Assembly (NCBI RefSeq): GCF_003202155.1
Contig: NZ_QFLI01000007.1
Span: 124,001 to 188,000 of the forward strand
From: Marinifilum breve
Lineage (GTDB): Bacteria; Bacteroidota; Bacteroidia; Bacteroidales; Marinifilaceae
Reading direction: 5' to 3'
Length of the DNA stretch: 64,000 nucleotides
How positions within the stretch are numbered: position 1 is the stretch's first letter; each line of letters starts with the position of its first letter. A program made the position numbers and the translations under genes. Below are positions 45,448 to 55,084 of the stretch, piece by piece. Under the pieces are notes generated by a model. That model saw only the letters and a list, made by a program, of their open reading frames with translations. It did not search any database and had not been told where the DNA came from.

Positions 45448-45471
45448 AGCCGCTCACAAACGCGAGCGGCT
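45448..45471 (-). terminator. Terminator of the prohibitin gene
   Basis: AGCCGCTC / GAGCGGCT, 8-nt loop, followed on the minus strand by TTTTTTT. Confidence 0.9.
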
Positions 45472-45513
45472 CAAATTTATTAATTATAATTTTCAGCTAT
45501 TTTCTAAAAACTG

Positions 45514-46326
45514 TTAATTATTTCCTAAAATCAACGGCATTCCATCTTTTCCACTTCCAATCACTACTACTTTAGAGTTTGGAGATTCCGACAACTTAAT
45601 AGTTGCTTCAATACCTCTCATTTTCAAAAGTGCTGGAGTTAAACTGCTGTTAATAATCTTATTTGCTCTGGCTTCCCCTTCCGCAGCAATTCGTTTTCTT
45701 TCCGCCTCACTTTTTTCTTTTTCCAATTTAAACTGGTAAGCCAAAGCTTCCTGCTCCTGCTGAAGTTTGCTTTCAATCGCAACTTTGATTTTCTCAGGTA
45801 GATTGATCGAACGAATCAAAAGAGCTCGCATCTGAATGTTATTATTTTTAAGAATTTCAGAAGTTTCCGTAATAATGGCTTCCTCAACCTCTTTTCTTTT
45901 GGTTGAATAAATCTCTTCAGCTGTATATCTACCTGCAACTTGTCGAACCGAAGAACGAACCTCAGGAATTACCAATTGACTGATGTAATCCTTACCAAAT
46001 ATCTCGTGCAAAAACCCAATTTTGTTATAAACAGGATTAAAACGAACCGAAACATCAATGTTTACAGACAAACCATTCTTATCCAAAACATCCATTGTTT
46101 CTTCACTCTTTTGTTCTCTTACATCGTAAACATGCATATCATTCCATGGAGCAATAATATGGAAACCAGGCATAAATACATTTTCTTTATCCAATCCTCC
46201 AGAGAATTTTCTAAATATTACACCTCTTTCACCAGGCTGTAATGTTAAAAACATACTTGATCCTGATAAAATCAGGATAACAGCAAAAAATGCCAATACA
46301 ATTAAAAAATAGGGTTGCTTCTTCAT
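45514..46326 (-). CDS. Prohibitin-family (SPFH) membrane protein
   Basis: 270 residues from 'MKKQPYFLIVLAFFAVILILSGSSMFLTLQPGERGVIFRKF'; the longer in-frame start at 46410 adds 28 residues without family resemblance. One N-terminal membrane helix, an SPFH domain (about 30-195: 'MPGFHIIAPWNDMHVYDVREQKSEETMDVLDKNGLSVNIDVSVRFNPV', 'RQVAGRYTAEEIYSTKR') and a coiled coil ('SKLQQEQEALAYQFKLEKEKSEAERKRIAAEGEARANKII'). Forms large ring-like membrane assemblies and probably scaffolds or protects a membrane protease; no FtsH gene is nearby. Confidence 0.93.
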   Translation of the reverse strand: MKKQPYFLIVLAFFAVILILSGSSMFLTLQPGERGVIFRKFSGGLDKENVFMPGFHIIAPWNDMHVYDVREQKSEETMDVLDKNGLSVNIDVSVRFNPVYNKIGFLHEIFGKDYISQLVIPEVRSSVRQVAGRYTAEEIYSTKRKEVEEAIITETSEILKNNNIQMRALLIRSINLPEKIKVAIESKLQQEQEALAYQFKLEKEKSEAERKRIAAEGEARANKIINSSLTPALLKMRGIEATIKLSESPNSKVVVIGSGKDGMPLILGNN

Positions 46327-46516
46327 GATCTTGTATTTATAATTTTTATTTATGATTCTATTTTCATTTAAATATAGCACAATAATATAATAAAAATCGA
46401 TTTTAAACACCTGTTCATGCTAATTACAACAAAGAAATCGAAAGATTACATTTTGTTAGTTTGTAGATTAAAAAATTTTCTATAGTTTCGGCTCCTTGCT
46501 ATCAAATTTTTTGAAT

Positions 46517-47389
46517 ATGGAAAAAATTAAATCATCAGAACTAATTATTAATCCTGACGGAAGTGTATTTCACTTACACCTTCGTCCTGAACATTTAGCC
46601 GATACGGTTATTTTAGTTGGAGATCCTGGAAGAGTGGAATTAGTTGCTAGCTTCTTTGATGAAGTAGAATGTACAATTTCTAATCGCGAATTTGTTACCA
46701 CAACTGGTACCTATAAGGGAAAAAGATTCTCTGCACTATCAACTGGTATTGGAACCGATAATATTGATATCGTAGTAAATGAGTTAGATGCTTTGGTTAA
46801 TATCGATTTAGAAACCAGAACACCTAAAACAGAACACAAAAGTCTTAATTTGGTAAGAATTGGAACATCAGGTGCTCTTCAGGGTAATATTCCTGTAGAT
46901 TCATTCTTATTATCCAATAAATCAATTGGATTCGACGGCATGCTAAACTTTTATGCTGATCGTGACGAGGTTTCGGATCTTGATTTTGAGAAATCTTTTA
47001 AAGAATTCGTTAATTGGGATGCTAAATTGGCTTCTCCATATGTGGTTCCTGCATCTGAAAAATTAGTCGACATGCTTGATGGAGACGATATGATTCAAGG
47101 TGTAACAATATCTGCTAACGGATTTTATGGCCCACAAGGTAGAGTTTTACGTTTACAGACTCTAGATCCTGATTTAAATGATAAGATTGAAGAGTTCGAT
47201 TTTAAAGGTGAAAAAATCACCAATTACGAAATGGAAAGTTCTGCTATTTTTGGATTATCGAAAATGCTAGGACACAATGCAGCCGCGGTTTGTGCTATTA
47301 TTGCCAATCGCATAACAAAAGATGCAAGCAAAGATTACAAACCAACAGTAAAACGATTAATCAATACCGTTCTTGACAGATTGAGCTAA
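46517..47389 (+). CDS. Uridine phosphorylase-like nucleoside phosphorylase
   Basis: 290 residues from the start 'MEKIKSSELIINPDGSVFHLHLRPEHLADTVILVGDPGR'; 'GDPGR' binds phosphate. Also seen are 'STGIGTDNIDIVVNELDAL', 'LVRIGTSGALQ' and 'ITNYEMESSAIFGLSKMLGHNAAAVCAIIANR', with the E-M-E-S ribose-binding block. Cleaves uridine (or a related nucleoside) to base and ribose-1-phosphate for salvage. An upstream in-frame Met at 46496 is less likely. Single-gene unit with a strong terminator. Confidence 0.92.
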   Translation: MEKIKSSELIINPDGSVFHLHLRPEHLADTVILVGDPGRVELVASFFDEVECTISNREFVTTTGTYKGKRFSALSTGIGTDNIDIVVNELDALVNIDLETRTPKTEHKSLNLVRIGTSGALQGNIPVDSFLLSNKSIGFDGMLNFYADRDEVSDLDFEKSFKEFVNWDAKLASPYVVPASEKLVDMLDGDDMIQGVTISANGFYGPQGRVLRLQTLDPDLNDKIEEFDFKGEKITNYEMESSAIFGLSKMLGHNAAAVCAIIANRITKDASKDYKPTVKRLINTVLDRLS

Positions 47390-47418
47390 GTTGGTTTTGG
47401 CCTAATTTTCAAATAAAT

Positions 47419-47448
47419 AACCCGTAAGATTGTTTTTACTTACGGGTT
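47419..47448 (+). terminator. Terminator of the nucleoside phosphorylase gene
   Basis: AACCCGTAAG / CTTACGGGTT, loop ATTGTTTTTA, tail TTCTT. Confidence 0.85.
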
Positions 47449-47481
47449 TTCTTATATTTAATCGGGCCAAAACCTTAAGTT

Positions 47482-48327
47482 ATGAACGAGAATAAACTCA
47501 CCGCTCTATTATCTTTGCTAGATGATCCAACACCGGAAATCTATAAAAGAATCGAAAATGAGTTGATTAACTTGCCAGTTTCTGCTATTCCTCAACTCGA
47601 AGATTATTGGTTGGATTCCAAAAGCACACTACTTCAGGAAAGACTTGAACAAGTCATCAATAAAATTCAATTTACTCATGTTAAAAATGAATTTGTCACC
47701 TGGGGTAAAACCGATTCACAGGATTTGATCGAAGGTGCCATTCTGGTCAACAAAAGCTACAATCCAAACTTAATTACCGATCCTATTAGGAAGGAAATCG
47801 AAAAGATTAAAAAGGATGTGTGGTTGGAATTAAATGACCAACTCACAGCACTGGAGAAAATTAAGATTCTTAATCATTTTTTCTACAACATTTATAATTA
47901 TCAGGCTCTGTCGCCCAATCAACCAACAAATTGGGATGGAGATATTGGTACAGTATTGTCACAAAAACAAGGTAATTACATTATCATATCGATAATTTAT
48001 GCAGGCATCGCACAAGAGTTAGGAATACCAGTTTATGGGATAAACCTAACAGATAGCGTGCTCTTGTGCTACATAGATAAAAACACCTCTGATAAAGACA
48101 AAATTCTTTTCTATATCAATCCAATTGACAGAGGTAAAGTTTTTGGTAGAGCAGAATTGCAATTCGTTATTGAATCTAAAAAAATTGTAAATCGTCCCAA
48201 GTATTATAAAGCAACCAACAACTCAAGCTTGATAAAAAGGCTGGTAAAACACAATATCAGTGTTTACAAAAAGCTTAAACTAACCACTCACGTGCCAAAT
48301 TTCAAAGAATTATATAAATCGATATAA
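47482..48327 (+). CDS. SirB1-type transglutaminase-like protein
   Basis: 281 residues, cytosolic. 'TALEKIKILNHFFYNIYNYQALSPNQPTNWDGDIGTVLSQKQGNYIIISIIYAGIAQELGIPVYGINLTDSVLLCYI' corresponds to the SirB1/Transglut_core2 pattern, in which 'VLxxrrG.piSLsilY...a..lgl.vyGvn.pgh.ll.y' is conserved. The position of the transglutaminase nucleophile carries no Cys ('QGNYIII'), as in other SirB1-type proteins, so enzymatic activity is doubtful. The N-terminal helical part (about 1-90) is less conserved. Function unknown. Confidence 0.78.
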   Translation: MNENKLTALLSLLDDPTPEIYKRIENELINLPVSAIPQLEDYWLDSKSTLLQERLEQVINKIQFTHVKNEFVTWGKTDSQDLIEGAILVNKSYNPNLITDPIRKEIEKIKKDVWLELNDQLTALEKIKILNHFFYNIYNYQALSPNQPTNWDGDIGTVLSQKQGNYIIISIIYAGIAQELGIPVYGINLTDSVLLCYIDKNTSDKDKILFYINPIDRGKVFGRAELQFVIESKKIVNRPKYYKATNNSSLIKRLVKHNISVYKKLKLTTHVPNFKELYKSI

Positions 48328-48332
48328 ATAAA

Positions 48333-48359
48333 AAACCCGCTTCAAATTGAAGCGGGTTT
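48333..48359. terminator. Bidirectional terminator between SirB1-like gene and rny
   Basis: AAACCCGCTTC / GAAGCGGGTTT with a 5-nt loop, A-run before and T-rich tail after, between convergent genes. Confidence 0.88.
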
Positions 48360-48382
48360 CTTTTTCTATATAATTTGCTCTA

Positions 48383-49915
48383 CTATTTAGCGTAATTGAT
48401 TGCACGTGTTTCACGAATTACCGTAATCTTAACCTGACCAGGATAAGTCATTTCATCCTGAATTTTTTGTGCAATATCCAATGATAATGTTTCAGCTTCC
48501 TTATCGGATACTTTATCACTACCAACAATAACTCTTAACTCACGACCTGCTTGAATAGCGTATGTTTTAAGTACTCCTGGGTGAGATAATGCTAAGTTTT
48601 CAAGATCTTTCAATCGCTTGATGTATGATTCAACAATCTCACGACGAGCACCCGGACGAGCACCTGAAATCGCATCACAAGCCTGAATAATAGGAGAAAT
48701 CATTGATGTCATCTCAATTTCATCATGGTGAGCACCAATTGCATTACAAACATCTGGTTTCTCTTTATACTTCTCAGCCAACTTCATACCTAGAATTGCG
48801 TGTGGCAATTCTGGCTCATCATCTGGCACTTTACCTATATCATGAAGTAATCCAGCTCTTTTTGCACGTTTTGCATTTAATCCTAGCTCTGTTGCCATTA
48901 TCGCACATAAGTTTGCAGTTTCTCTGGCATGCTGCAACAAATTCTGACCATAAGATGAACGATACTTCATTTTACCAACCAAACGAATCAATTCTGGGTG
49001 TAAACCATGAATTCCCAAGTCGATTGCAGTACGCTTACCAGTCTCAATAATCTCCTCCTCAATTTGCTTGCGTACTTTATTTACAACTTCCTCAATTCTT
49101 GCAGGGTGAATACGACCATCGGTAACCAATTGATGCAATGCAAGTCTTGCAATCTCTCTACGAACTGGATCAAAACCTGAAAGAACAATTGCTTCAGGTG
49201 TATCATCTACAATAATTTCAATACCTGTAGCGGCTTCCAAAGCACGAATATTACGACCTTCACGACCAATAATTCTACCTTTAATTTCGTCAGATTCAAT
49301 GTGGAAAATCGTTACGGAGTTTTCAATTGCAGTCTCTGTAGCTACTCTTTGAATTGTCTTTACAACAACTTTTTTAGCTTCCATATTAGCAGACATTTTC
49401 GCTTCTTCCATAATCTCATTCACATAAGACATGGCTTCAGTTTTTGCCTCCTCTTTCAAAGAACCAATCAGTTGGTTTTTAGCCTCTTCTGCCGACATTC
49501 CTGAAATCTCTTCCAGTTGCTCAATTTGTTGTTTTTTGGCTTTTTCAAGCTCCGTTGATTTTTTCTCAACCAAATCAATCTGATGATTCAAATTCTCACG
49601 AATGGCATCAGTTTCTTTCTTTTTACGCTGAAAATCATCAATTCTTTGATTTAAGGTATTTTCCTTTTGTTTGATTTTATTTTCGGCAGCTAAAAGCTTG
49701 TTGTTTTTAGAGTTAATTTGTTTCTCATGCTCAGTCTTCAATTGGAAAAACTTCTCCTTTGCCTGAAGAATTTTGTCCTTCTTTATCACTTCAGCCTCTG
49801 TCTGAGCTTCCTGTATTATTTTTTCACTCTTCGATTTAAGAGCTTTTTGCAATATAAAATATGCAAGTATCCCACCTATACCAAAGGCAAGAATTCCTAT
49901 TATAGTTTCAATCAT
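48383..49915 (-). CDS. rny: Ribonuclease Y
   Basis: Membrane-anchored endoribonuclease that starts mRNA decay. 510 residues from '[22 protein letters not shown]', a membrane helix; an upstream Met at 49975 would extend it into the small-RNA region. Order: helix 3-22, long coiled coil about 30-200, KH domain ('[33 protein letters not shown]'), HD domain ('[16 protein letters not shown]' with the metal HD pair, later 'IGAHHDE'), and C-terminal '[20 protein letters not shown]', the usual RNase Y end. It is transcribed in the same direction as zapA and the 6S-like RNA just upstream. Confidence 0.97.
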   Translation of the reverse strand: MIETIIGILAFGIGGILAYFILQKALKSKSEKIIQEAQTEAEVIKKDKILQAKEKFFQLKTEHEKQINSKNNKLLAAENKIKQKENTLNQRIDDFQRKKKETDAIRENLNHQIDLVEKKSTELEKAKKQQIEQLEEISGMSAEEAKNQLIGSLKEEAKTEAMSYVNEIMEEAKMSANMEAKKVVVKTIQRVATETAIENSVTIFHIESDEIKGRIIGREGRNIRALEAATGIEIIVDDTPEAIVLSGFDPVRREIARLALHQLVTDGRIHPARIEEVVNKVRKQIEEEIIETGKRTAIDLGIHGLHPELIRLVGKMKYRSSYGQNLLQHARETANLCAIMATELGLNAKRAKRAGLLHDIGKVPDDEPELPHAILGMKLAEKYKEKPDVCNAIGAHHDEIEMTSMISPIIQACDAISGARPGARREIVESYIKRLKDLENLALSHPGVLKTYAIQAGRELRVIVGSDKVSDKEAETLSLDIAQKIQDEMTYPGQVKITVIRETRAINYAK

Positions 49916-49949
49916 ATTATAGAATATTAAGTCAATACTAGTTTTTATA

Positions 49950-50070
49950 CAAAAATAACCCGCACCATCACTCAAACCAATAAACTTATGGTATTACACG
50001 ACTCTCAACTCAAAAGAGAATCACACAATATCAACAAGTTACAAGTTCAAGAAATAATGCGGGTTATTAC
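49950..50070 (-). ncRNA. ssrS: 6S-like RNA (6S-Flavo type candidate)
   Basis: On the minus strand an 11-bp closing stem joins AATAACCCGCA (50068-50058) with TGCGGGTTATT (49964-49954) and is followed by TTTTTGT. Between the arms an internal region opens out and a terminal hairpin is formed by GATTCTC / GAGAGTC. Total length is about 115-120 nt. A closed rod with an open centre, placed directly downstream of zapA, is the classic 6S position and shape; Bacteroidota 6S-Flavo RNAs are of this size (recalled, not searched). It would bind RNA polymerase and damp transcription in slow growth. A simple strong terminator for zapA is the alternative. Confidence 0.65.
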
Positions 50071-50094
50071 TTTTACTATTTAAAGAACGTTTTC

Positions 50095-50391
50095 TTACTC
50101 TTTTTCTAAAAATTCACTCAGCTCGCGCTCCATTGCCTTTAATTCATTATACACTGGTGCAACATCTGTTTTATTTTCCAATTCAATCACTTTAATTACA
50201 TATTGCAAAGAAGCCATCGCCAGAAAATCCTGAGTATCTTTATCTTTATATCTTTGTTTGTATTGCATAACTTTCTCGTTAATCATTTTCGCGGCCTTTC
50301 TGATCACCTCCTCTTGTTTGCGATCAATATTCAAGGGATAAGTTCTATCCGCAACGTTAACTTTAATTGAAAGTTTATTATCCATAAACAA
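50095..50391 (-). CDS. zapA: Cell division protein ZapA
   Basis: 98 residues. 'KLSIKVNVADRTYPLNIDRKQEEVIRKAAKMINEKVMQYKQRYKDKDTQDFLAMASLQYVIKVIELEN' is the complete ZapA globular head, followed by a coiled coil. It stabilises and cross-links FtsZ filaments at mid-cell. It follows a small coiled-coil gene by three bases, and the 6S-like RNA lies just downstream. Confidence 0.94.
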   Translation of the reverse strand: MFMDNKLSIKVNVADRTYPLNIDRKQEEVIRKAAKMINEKVMQYKQRYKDKDTQDFLAMASLQYVIKVIELENKTDVAPVYNELKAMERELSEFLEKE

Positions 50392-50394
50392 ATT

Positions 50395-50691
50395 CTATCT
50401 GTTCAAAAGAGCAATACATTTATCAATCTCCCGCACAATTCGGTTTATCTTAAGTTTGGCCTCATGAGAATCTTCACTATTGGAAGATAAAGTTTTGGCC
50501 AACTTTAATGTATCGTAATGATGTTCAAGTTCACTTTTTTCTCTCGAAAGAGTTTCTACTTTCTCCATAAGTTCTATTTTCTCATGAATTAAAGTCTCTT
50601 TTTCTTCCTTGGATTTCTTGTACAACGAAATAAGCTCTTCAATGCGCTGTTTTAAACTTATTATTATTTCGTTTGATTCCTGATCCATCAT
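50395..50691 (-). CDS. Small coiled-coil protein upstream of zapA
   Basis: 98 residues, almost entirely heptad coiled coil ('ISLKQRIEELISLYKKSKEEKETLIHEKIELMEKVETLSREKSELEHHYDTLKLAKTL'), with no membrane segment. In Bacteroidota a gene of this kind regularly precedes zapA; by analogy to ZapB it may be a ZapA partner at the division ring (inference). It is three bases from zapA, so co-transcribed. Confidence 0.8.
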   Translation of the reverse strand: MMDQESNEIIISLKQRIEELISLYKKSKEEKETLIHEKIELMEKVETLSREKSELEHHYDTLKLAKTLSSNSEDSHEAKLKINRIVREIDKCIALLNR

Positions 50692-50826
50692 TCTAAATTT
50701 CTTTTACAAAATTAACATTGCTGAGAAGATTATCAAATTTATTGGTTTGTATTTTGGCTTAAGCTTCCGAAAAAAAAGCTTTTTTTGTAGTTTTGACGAA
50801 CAATACAAGAGTAATACAACAAGAAA

Positions 50827-52554
50827 ATGAAGCATATTAAAACAAACATAATCACCTTTTTATCAATCTTATTCTTTCTTTCTCCAATTTCAGTTTCGGC
50901 TCAGCAAAAAAATCATCCTAAAAATTACTTTAGATCACCTGTAGATTTTACCATTACCCTATCTGGTAATTTTGCTGAACTTAGAAACAATCATTTCCAT
51001 TCAGGCATTGATATCAGAACTTTTACCACAGGTAAAAAAGTATATGCCATCGCTGACGGATTTGTTAGCAGAATCAAAATTTCTGCAGGAGGCTATGGAA
51101 AAGCGATTTACATCGATCATCCAAATGGTTACACTTCAGTTTATGCACACTTGGATGGTTTTAACAAAAAGATTAATGAGTTTGTAAAAGCACATCAATA
51201 CAGTAAAAACACTTTCGAGTTCGACCTGAATTTTAAGAAAGATCGATTTCCTGTAAAAAAAGGTGAGGTAATTGCAATTTCAGGAAATACAGGATCTTCG
51301 GCCGGACCTCATTTGCATTTCGAAATTAGAGATACAAAATCAGAACACCCTTTAAACCCACTTCTTTTCGGATTTAAAATTAAGGATACCACACCTCCTA
51401 AAATTTTTAACTTGTATGTATATCCAATGGATTCATTAAGTAGCGTAAATGGAAAGAATACCAGACAAAAATTTCCGGTTACCTATTACAACAACACTTA
51501 TCATCTAAAGGGAGATCCTAAAGTGATTCTATCAGGAAATATTGGTTTTGGAATTCAGGTAAACGACTATTTGGACAATACTTGGGGAAAATGTGGAATT
51601 TACAACATGAAAGTAAAAGTGAATGATTCTTTAATAACCGATTATACTTTTAAAGAATTTTCGTTCGATGAATCTCGTTACATCAATTCTCACATGGATT
51701 ATGCCTTAAACATTAAAGAAAAAAGAAGAATTCATAAATGTTTTAAAGAACCAAACAACAAACTTTCTATCTACAATCACTTTAGCAATAGAGGAATTTA
51801 CAACTTCAAATCAGGAACAAAATATAAAATTGATTTCTTGGCATATGATACAAAGAACAATCTGGCAAAGTTAAGAATGTACGCGCAGGCCAAAGAACTA
51901 TCAAAGGCTTTTAAACAGGCTGATTTTAACCAATTATTATCTGGTACAGATGAAAATACTTTCAAACAAGATGAACTAGAGTTAAAATTCCCAACCAATT
52001 CGTTTTATTCGGATATCAAATTTAAATATTCAAAGAAAGTTGATTCTACTTATTTATCGGATATTCATTCAATACATGAAAAAACAACTCCTGTTCACAA
52101 ATATTACACCATTTCAATAAAACCAAACCGTACATTCAAAAATGAAAACAAGTTATTTATTGCAGCAATAGAAAAGCCTGGTAAAATTTCAAATGTTGGT
52201 GGTGTATATATTAATGGATGGGTAAAATCAAAAACCCGAGTTTTCGGAGATTTTGCAATCATTCAGGACACAGTTCCTCCTACTCTTAAGTCGAGAACAA
52301 ACTTTAAATTAAAAAATTTATCTGTTAGAGATAAAATTTCTTTTACCATTAAAGATGAATTGTCTGGCATTAAAAATTACAAAGGAACAATAGATGGAAA
52401 ATGGGTACTTTTCGAGTTTGACGCTAAAAATAATCACCTGTTTTATAAATTCGATAAGAAAAGATTATTACCCAATCGCAAGCATGATTTGAATTTGGAA
52501 GTTACGGATAAGCTGGGCAATAAAACCAAGTTTCAAACCAAATTTTTCTGGTAG
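50827..52554 (+). CDS. M23-family metallopeptidase
   Basis: 575 residues, secreted ('MKHIKTNIITFLSILFFLSPISVSAQ'). The LytM/M23 domain lies at the N-terminus of the mature protein: zinc ligands H58 and D62 in 'NHFHSGIDIRT', then H162 and H164 in 'GPHLHFEIRD'. The long C-terminal part (about 190-575) is beta-rich with Ig-like segments ('GKISNVGGVYINGWVKSK', 'DELSGIKNYKGTIDGKWVLFEFD'). It probably cleaves peptide cross-links of peptidoglycan in the periplasm, for example at division or growth. Divergent from the zapA group; single gene. Confidence 0.92.
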   Translation: MKHIKTNIITFLSILFFLSPISVSAQQKNHPKNYFRSPVDFTITLSGNFAELRNNHFHSGIDIRTFTTGKKVYAIADGFVSRIKISAGGYGKAIYIDHPNGYTSVYAHLDGFNKKINEFVKAHQYSKNTFEFDLNFKKDRFPVKKGEVIAISGNTGSSAGPHLHFEIRDTKSEHPLNPLLFGFKIKDTTPPKIFNLYVYPMDSLSSVNGKNTRQKFPVTYYNNTYHLKGDPKVILSGNIGFGIQVNDYLDNTWGKCGIYNMKVKVNDSLITDYTFKEFSFDESRYINSHMDYALNIKEKRRIHKCFKEPNNKLSIYNHFSNRGIYNFKSGTKYKIDFLAYDTKNNLAKLRMYAQAKELSKAFKQADFNQLLSGTDENTFKQDELELKFPTNSFYSDIKFKYSKKVDSTYLSDIHSIHEKTTPVHKYYTISIKPNRTFKNENKLFIAAIEKPGKISNVGGVYINGWVKSKTRVFGDFAIIQDTVPPTLKSRTNFKLKNLSVRDKISFTIKDELSGIKNYKGTIDGKWVLFEFDAKNNHLFYKFDKKRLLPNRKHDLNLEVTDKLGNKTKFQTKFFW

Positions 52555-52697
52555 TAAAATCAGTAAAACACTTAAAAGTAAAGCTACATTGACTTTACCG
52601 ATAAAGACTTTTATCAGCTTTAACTTTGCATTTTTTTCCTATTTTTGTAGGAATCGTGAAAATTTTATCGCAATTAAATTCACTTAAATATTTAAAC

Positions 52698-54416
52698 ATG
52701 AAGAAGATTTATGCAATTGCCTCTCTTCTATTGGCAATTATCGTCTTTTCGACAACAACTTCGCAAGCTTGTACCAACTATCTTGTAACAAGAGGTGCAA
52801 GTACTGATGGTTCTAACATGATTACTTACGCTGCTGATTCGCACGTATTATACGGAGAGCTTTATTTCCGTCCTGCTGCTGATTGGGCTGAAGGAACAAT
52901 GATTGATGTTTACGAATGGGATACTGGAAAATACCTTGGTAAAATTCCACAAGTTCCACATACTTATTCTGTAGTTGGTAACATGAATGAATTCCAGTTG
53001 GCAATTGGTGAAACTACTTATGGTGGAAGATCAGAGCTAGGAACTGGAAAACAAGAAGGAGCTTTAATTGACTATGGTAGCTTGATTTACCTTACTCTTC
53101 AACGTGCAAAAAATGCTCGTGAAGCTATCAAAGTAATGACTGAATTAGTAGAAAACCATGGTTATTACAGTTCAGGTGAATCTTTCTCTATTTCTGATAA
53201 GAATGAAATCTGGATTCTTGAAATGATCGGTAAAGGTAACGGAGAAAAAGGTGCTGTTTGGGTAGCAAGAATGATTCCTGACGGATATGTTAGTGGTCAC
53301 GCAAACCAAGCTAGAATCACTACTTTCCCATTAGAAGGGAAAAATTCTATCTCTTCAGATAAAATGGATAAAATCTTCAATCCAGAAGTAACTAACGTTT
53401 ATGCAAAAGACGTTATCTCATTTGCAAAAGAAAAAGGTTACTATCCAAAAGATGGTAAGAACAAAGAATTTAGTTTCTCGGATACTTATGCTCCAGTAGA
53501 TTTTGGTGCTGCAAGATTCTGTGAAATTCGCGTTTGGTCTTTCTTTAACGATGTAAAAGAAGGAATGGATAAATATTTCGATTACTGTAAAGGTAAAGTT
53601 GAGCATGATGAGAAAGGTTATGCAACCAATCGTATGCCTTTATGGATTAAGCCAGACAACAAAATCAACGTTCTTGAAGTGATGGATTTCATGAGAAATC
53701 ACTTGGAAGGAACTGAATTGGATATGGCTAAAGATATGGGTGCTGGTCCTTACGGAAATCCTTACCGTTGGAGACCTCTAACCTGGAAAGTTGATGGTGT
53801 AACATATTGTAACGAGCGTGCAACTGCAACTCAGCAAACTGGTTTCTCTTTTGTTGCTCAATCAAGAAATTGGTTACCTGATGCAGTAGGTGGAATTAAC
53901 TGGTTTGGAGTAGATGATGCAGCTTCATCGGTATATTTCCCAATGTATTGTGGTAGCACAAGAGTTCCTAAATCATTCGCTGTTGGTAACGGTAAAATGA
54001 TGGAATTCACCAATAAATCTGCATTCTGGGTATTCAATCAGGTAACCAATTTTGCTTATACTCGCTATAACGCAATCCACCCAGAAATTGCTAAAAAGCA
54101 AAAAGCTCTTGAAAAGAAATACCTTTCATTCACTAAAATTATCGACCTTGCTGCAGAAGGCATGTTCAAAACAGACGAGGCTGCTGCGGTTGAATTCTTA
54201 ACTGATTTCTCATGCAACCAAGGTGATAACTTAACAGATGAGTGGAGAGAATTCTATGGTTACTTGTTTGCTAAATTCATGGACGGAAACATCAAAGAAA
54301 AAGATGGTAACAACCAAAATCCTAAGATGAAGCAACCTGGTTACAGCAAAGAATTTTACGAAACTATTGTGAAAACCACTGGCGACAAACTTAAAATGTC
54401 AGGTGATTCACACTAA
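52698..54416 (+). CDS. C69-family dipeptidase
   Basis: 572 residues from 'MKKIYAIASLLLAIIVFSTTTSQACTNYLVTRG'. Removal of the signal after Ala24 exposes Cys25, the N-terminal nucleophile of the C69 (PepD-like) family. 'GSNMITYAADSHV', 'YSVVGNMNEFQLAIGETTYGGR' and 'EIWILEMIGKG' are the conserved blocks that follow. Exported dipeptidase likely used in peptide nutrition. The codon bias is noticeably stronger (GTT, GGT, AAC, AAA rich) than in neighbouring genes, which suggests high expression. Followed by a clear terminator. Confidence 0.93.
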   Translation: MKKIYAIASLLLAIIVFSTTTSQACTNYLVTRGASTDGSNMITYAADSHVLYGELYFRPAADWAEGTMIDVYEWDTGKYLGKIPQVPHTYSVVGNMNEFQLAIGETTYGGRSELGTGKQEGALIDYGSLIYLTLQRAKNAREAIKVMTELVENHGYYSSGESFSISDKNEIWILEMIGKGNGEKGAVWVARMIPDGYVSGHANQARITTFPLEGKNSISSDKMDKIFNPEVTNVYAKDVISFAKEKGYYPKDGKNKEFSFSDTYAPVDFGAARFCEIRVWSFFNDVKEGMDKYFDYCKGKVEHDEKGYATNRMPLWIKPDNKINVLEVMDFMRNHLEGTELDMAKDMGAGPYGNPYRWRPLTWKVDGVTYCNERATATQQTGFSFVAQSRNWLPDAVGGINWFGVDDAASSVYFPMYCGSTRVPKSFAVGNGKMMEFTNKSAFWVFNQVTNFAYTRYNAIHPEIAKKQKALEKKYLSFTKIIDLAAEGMFKTDEAAAVEFLTDFSCNQGDNLTDEWREFYGYLFAKFMDGNIKEKDGNNQNPKMKQPGYSKEFYETIVKTTGDKLKMSGDSH

Positions 54417-54437
54417 AAAAATACAATTTTAATTTTT

Positions 54438-54459
54438 AAAGGAGCTTAACGGCTCCTTT
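54438..54459 (+). terminator. Terminator of the dipeptidase gene
   Basis: AAAGGAGC / GCTCCTTT with a 6-nt loop, followed by a T-run. Confidence 0.85.
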
Positions 54460-54559
54460 TTTTTGTTCCATATATCACATCTGATATCAAAAAGTGTCAT
54501 TTTCATACCGATTATTAAATAGCATGAACCTTTGGTTGCAAATTGTCGAAGTTAAGCGG

Positions 54560-55010
54560 TCTAAAAAATTTTCTAGGGCCATTGTTCGATTGGCAATGCA
54601 AATTTGGAAGATCAATATGGTAAAAATCGAATGGCAATGTCCGCAGAAAAATTTCTAGCGGCATTGTTCAACTGGAAAAAGACCTTTTAAAGTTTAAAAT
54701 ACACTTTTTTCGAATGACAATGCTATTTTTAAATTCAAAATGCCATTTTGCATAAGTGACATAGTCGTTTTGAAGTTCAATATCCTCATTTTTCAATTGG
54801 CAATCTCTCTATTGATTTTCAAACCCTCATTTTCTTGCCGGCAATGCACTTAAAAATTTTAAAAGCCCTTTTTCCTTTCGGTTTATGTGTCTATTTAAGT
54901 TCAGAAACAGCATTACCAATCGAACAATGGCCTTGGGAAATTTCTACAGCCATTTTCTCCGACAATCTTTCCTCATTTTATTTATAGCAATTTTACCTCG
55001 AACTCAAGTT
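54560..55010. repeat. Degenerate 41-bp tandem repeat array with inverted ends
   Basis: About eleven degenerate units of 41-42 bases. The core GGCAATG or variants (GACAATG, GGCAATC) recur at 54592, 54633, 54716, 54799, 54840 and 54961, with weaker copies between at the same spacing. Each unit also has a half related to AAATGCCATTTTTC, so the basic period is near 20.5 bases, and TGCCATT/AATGGCA forms a dyad. The ends are an inverted 22-mer, 54577-54598 versus 54911-54932 (21 of 22 matching, beginning GGCCATTGTTCGATTGG). Because 41 is not a multiple of three, it is not a coding repeat. It fills the spacer upstream of rplS. Confidence 0.75.
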
Positions 55011-55084
55011 TAATATTGTATTGATATAATTACTTTTTCCTCCAAAAAATCTAACATTTACCTTTTTAACTTTGAAATTTTTAT

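Noticed and set aside
49950-50070. Plain rho-independent terminator of zapA
   Set aside because: The arms are about 90 bases apart with an ordered inner hairpin, much longer than the other terminators in this window; a structured RNA fits better, although this alternative is not excluded.
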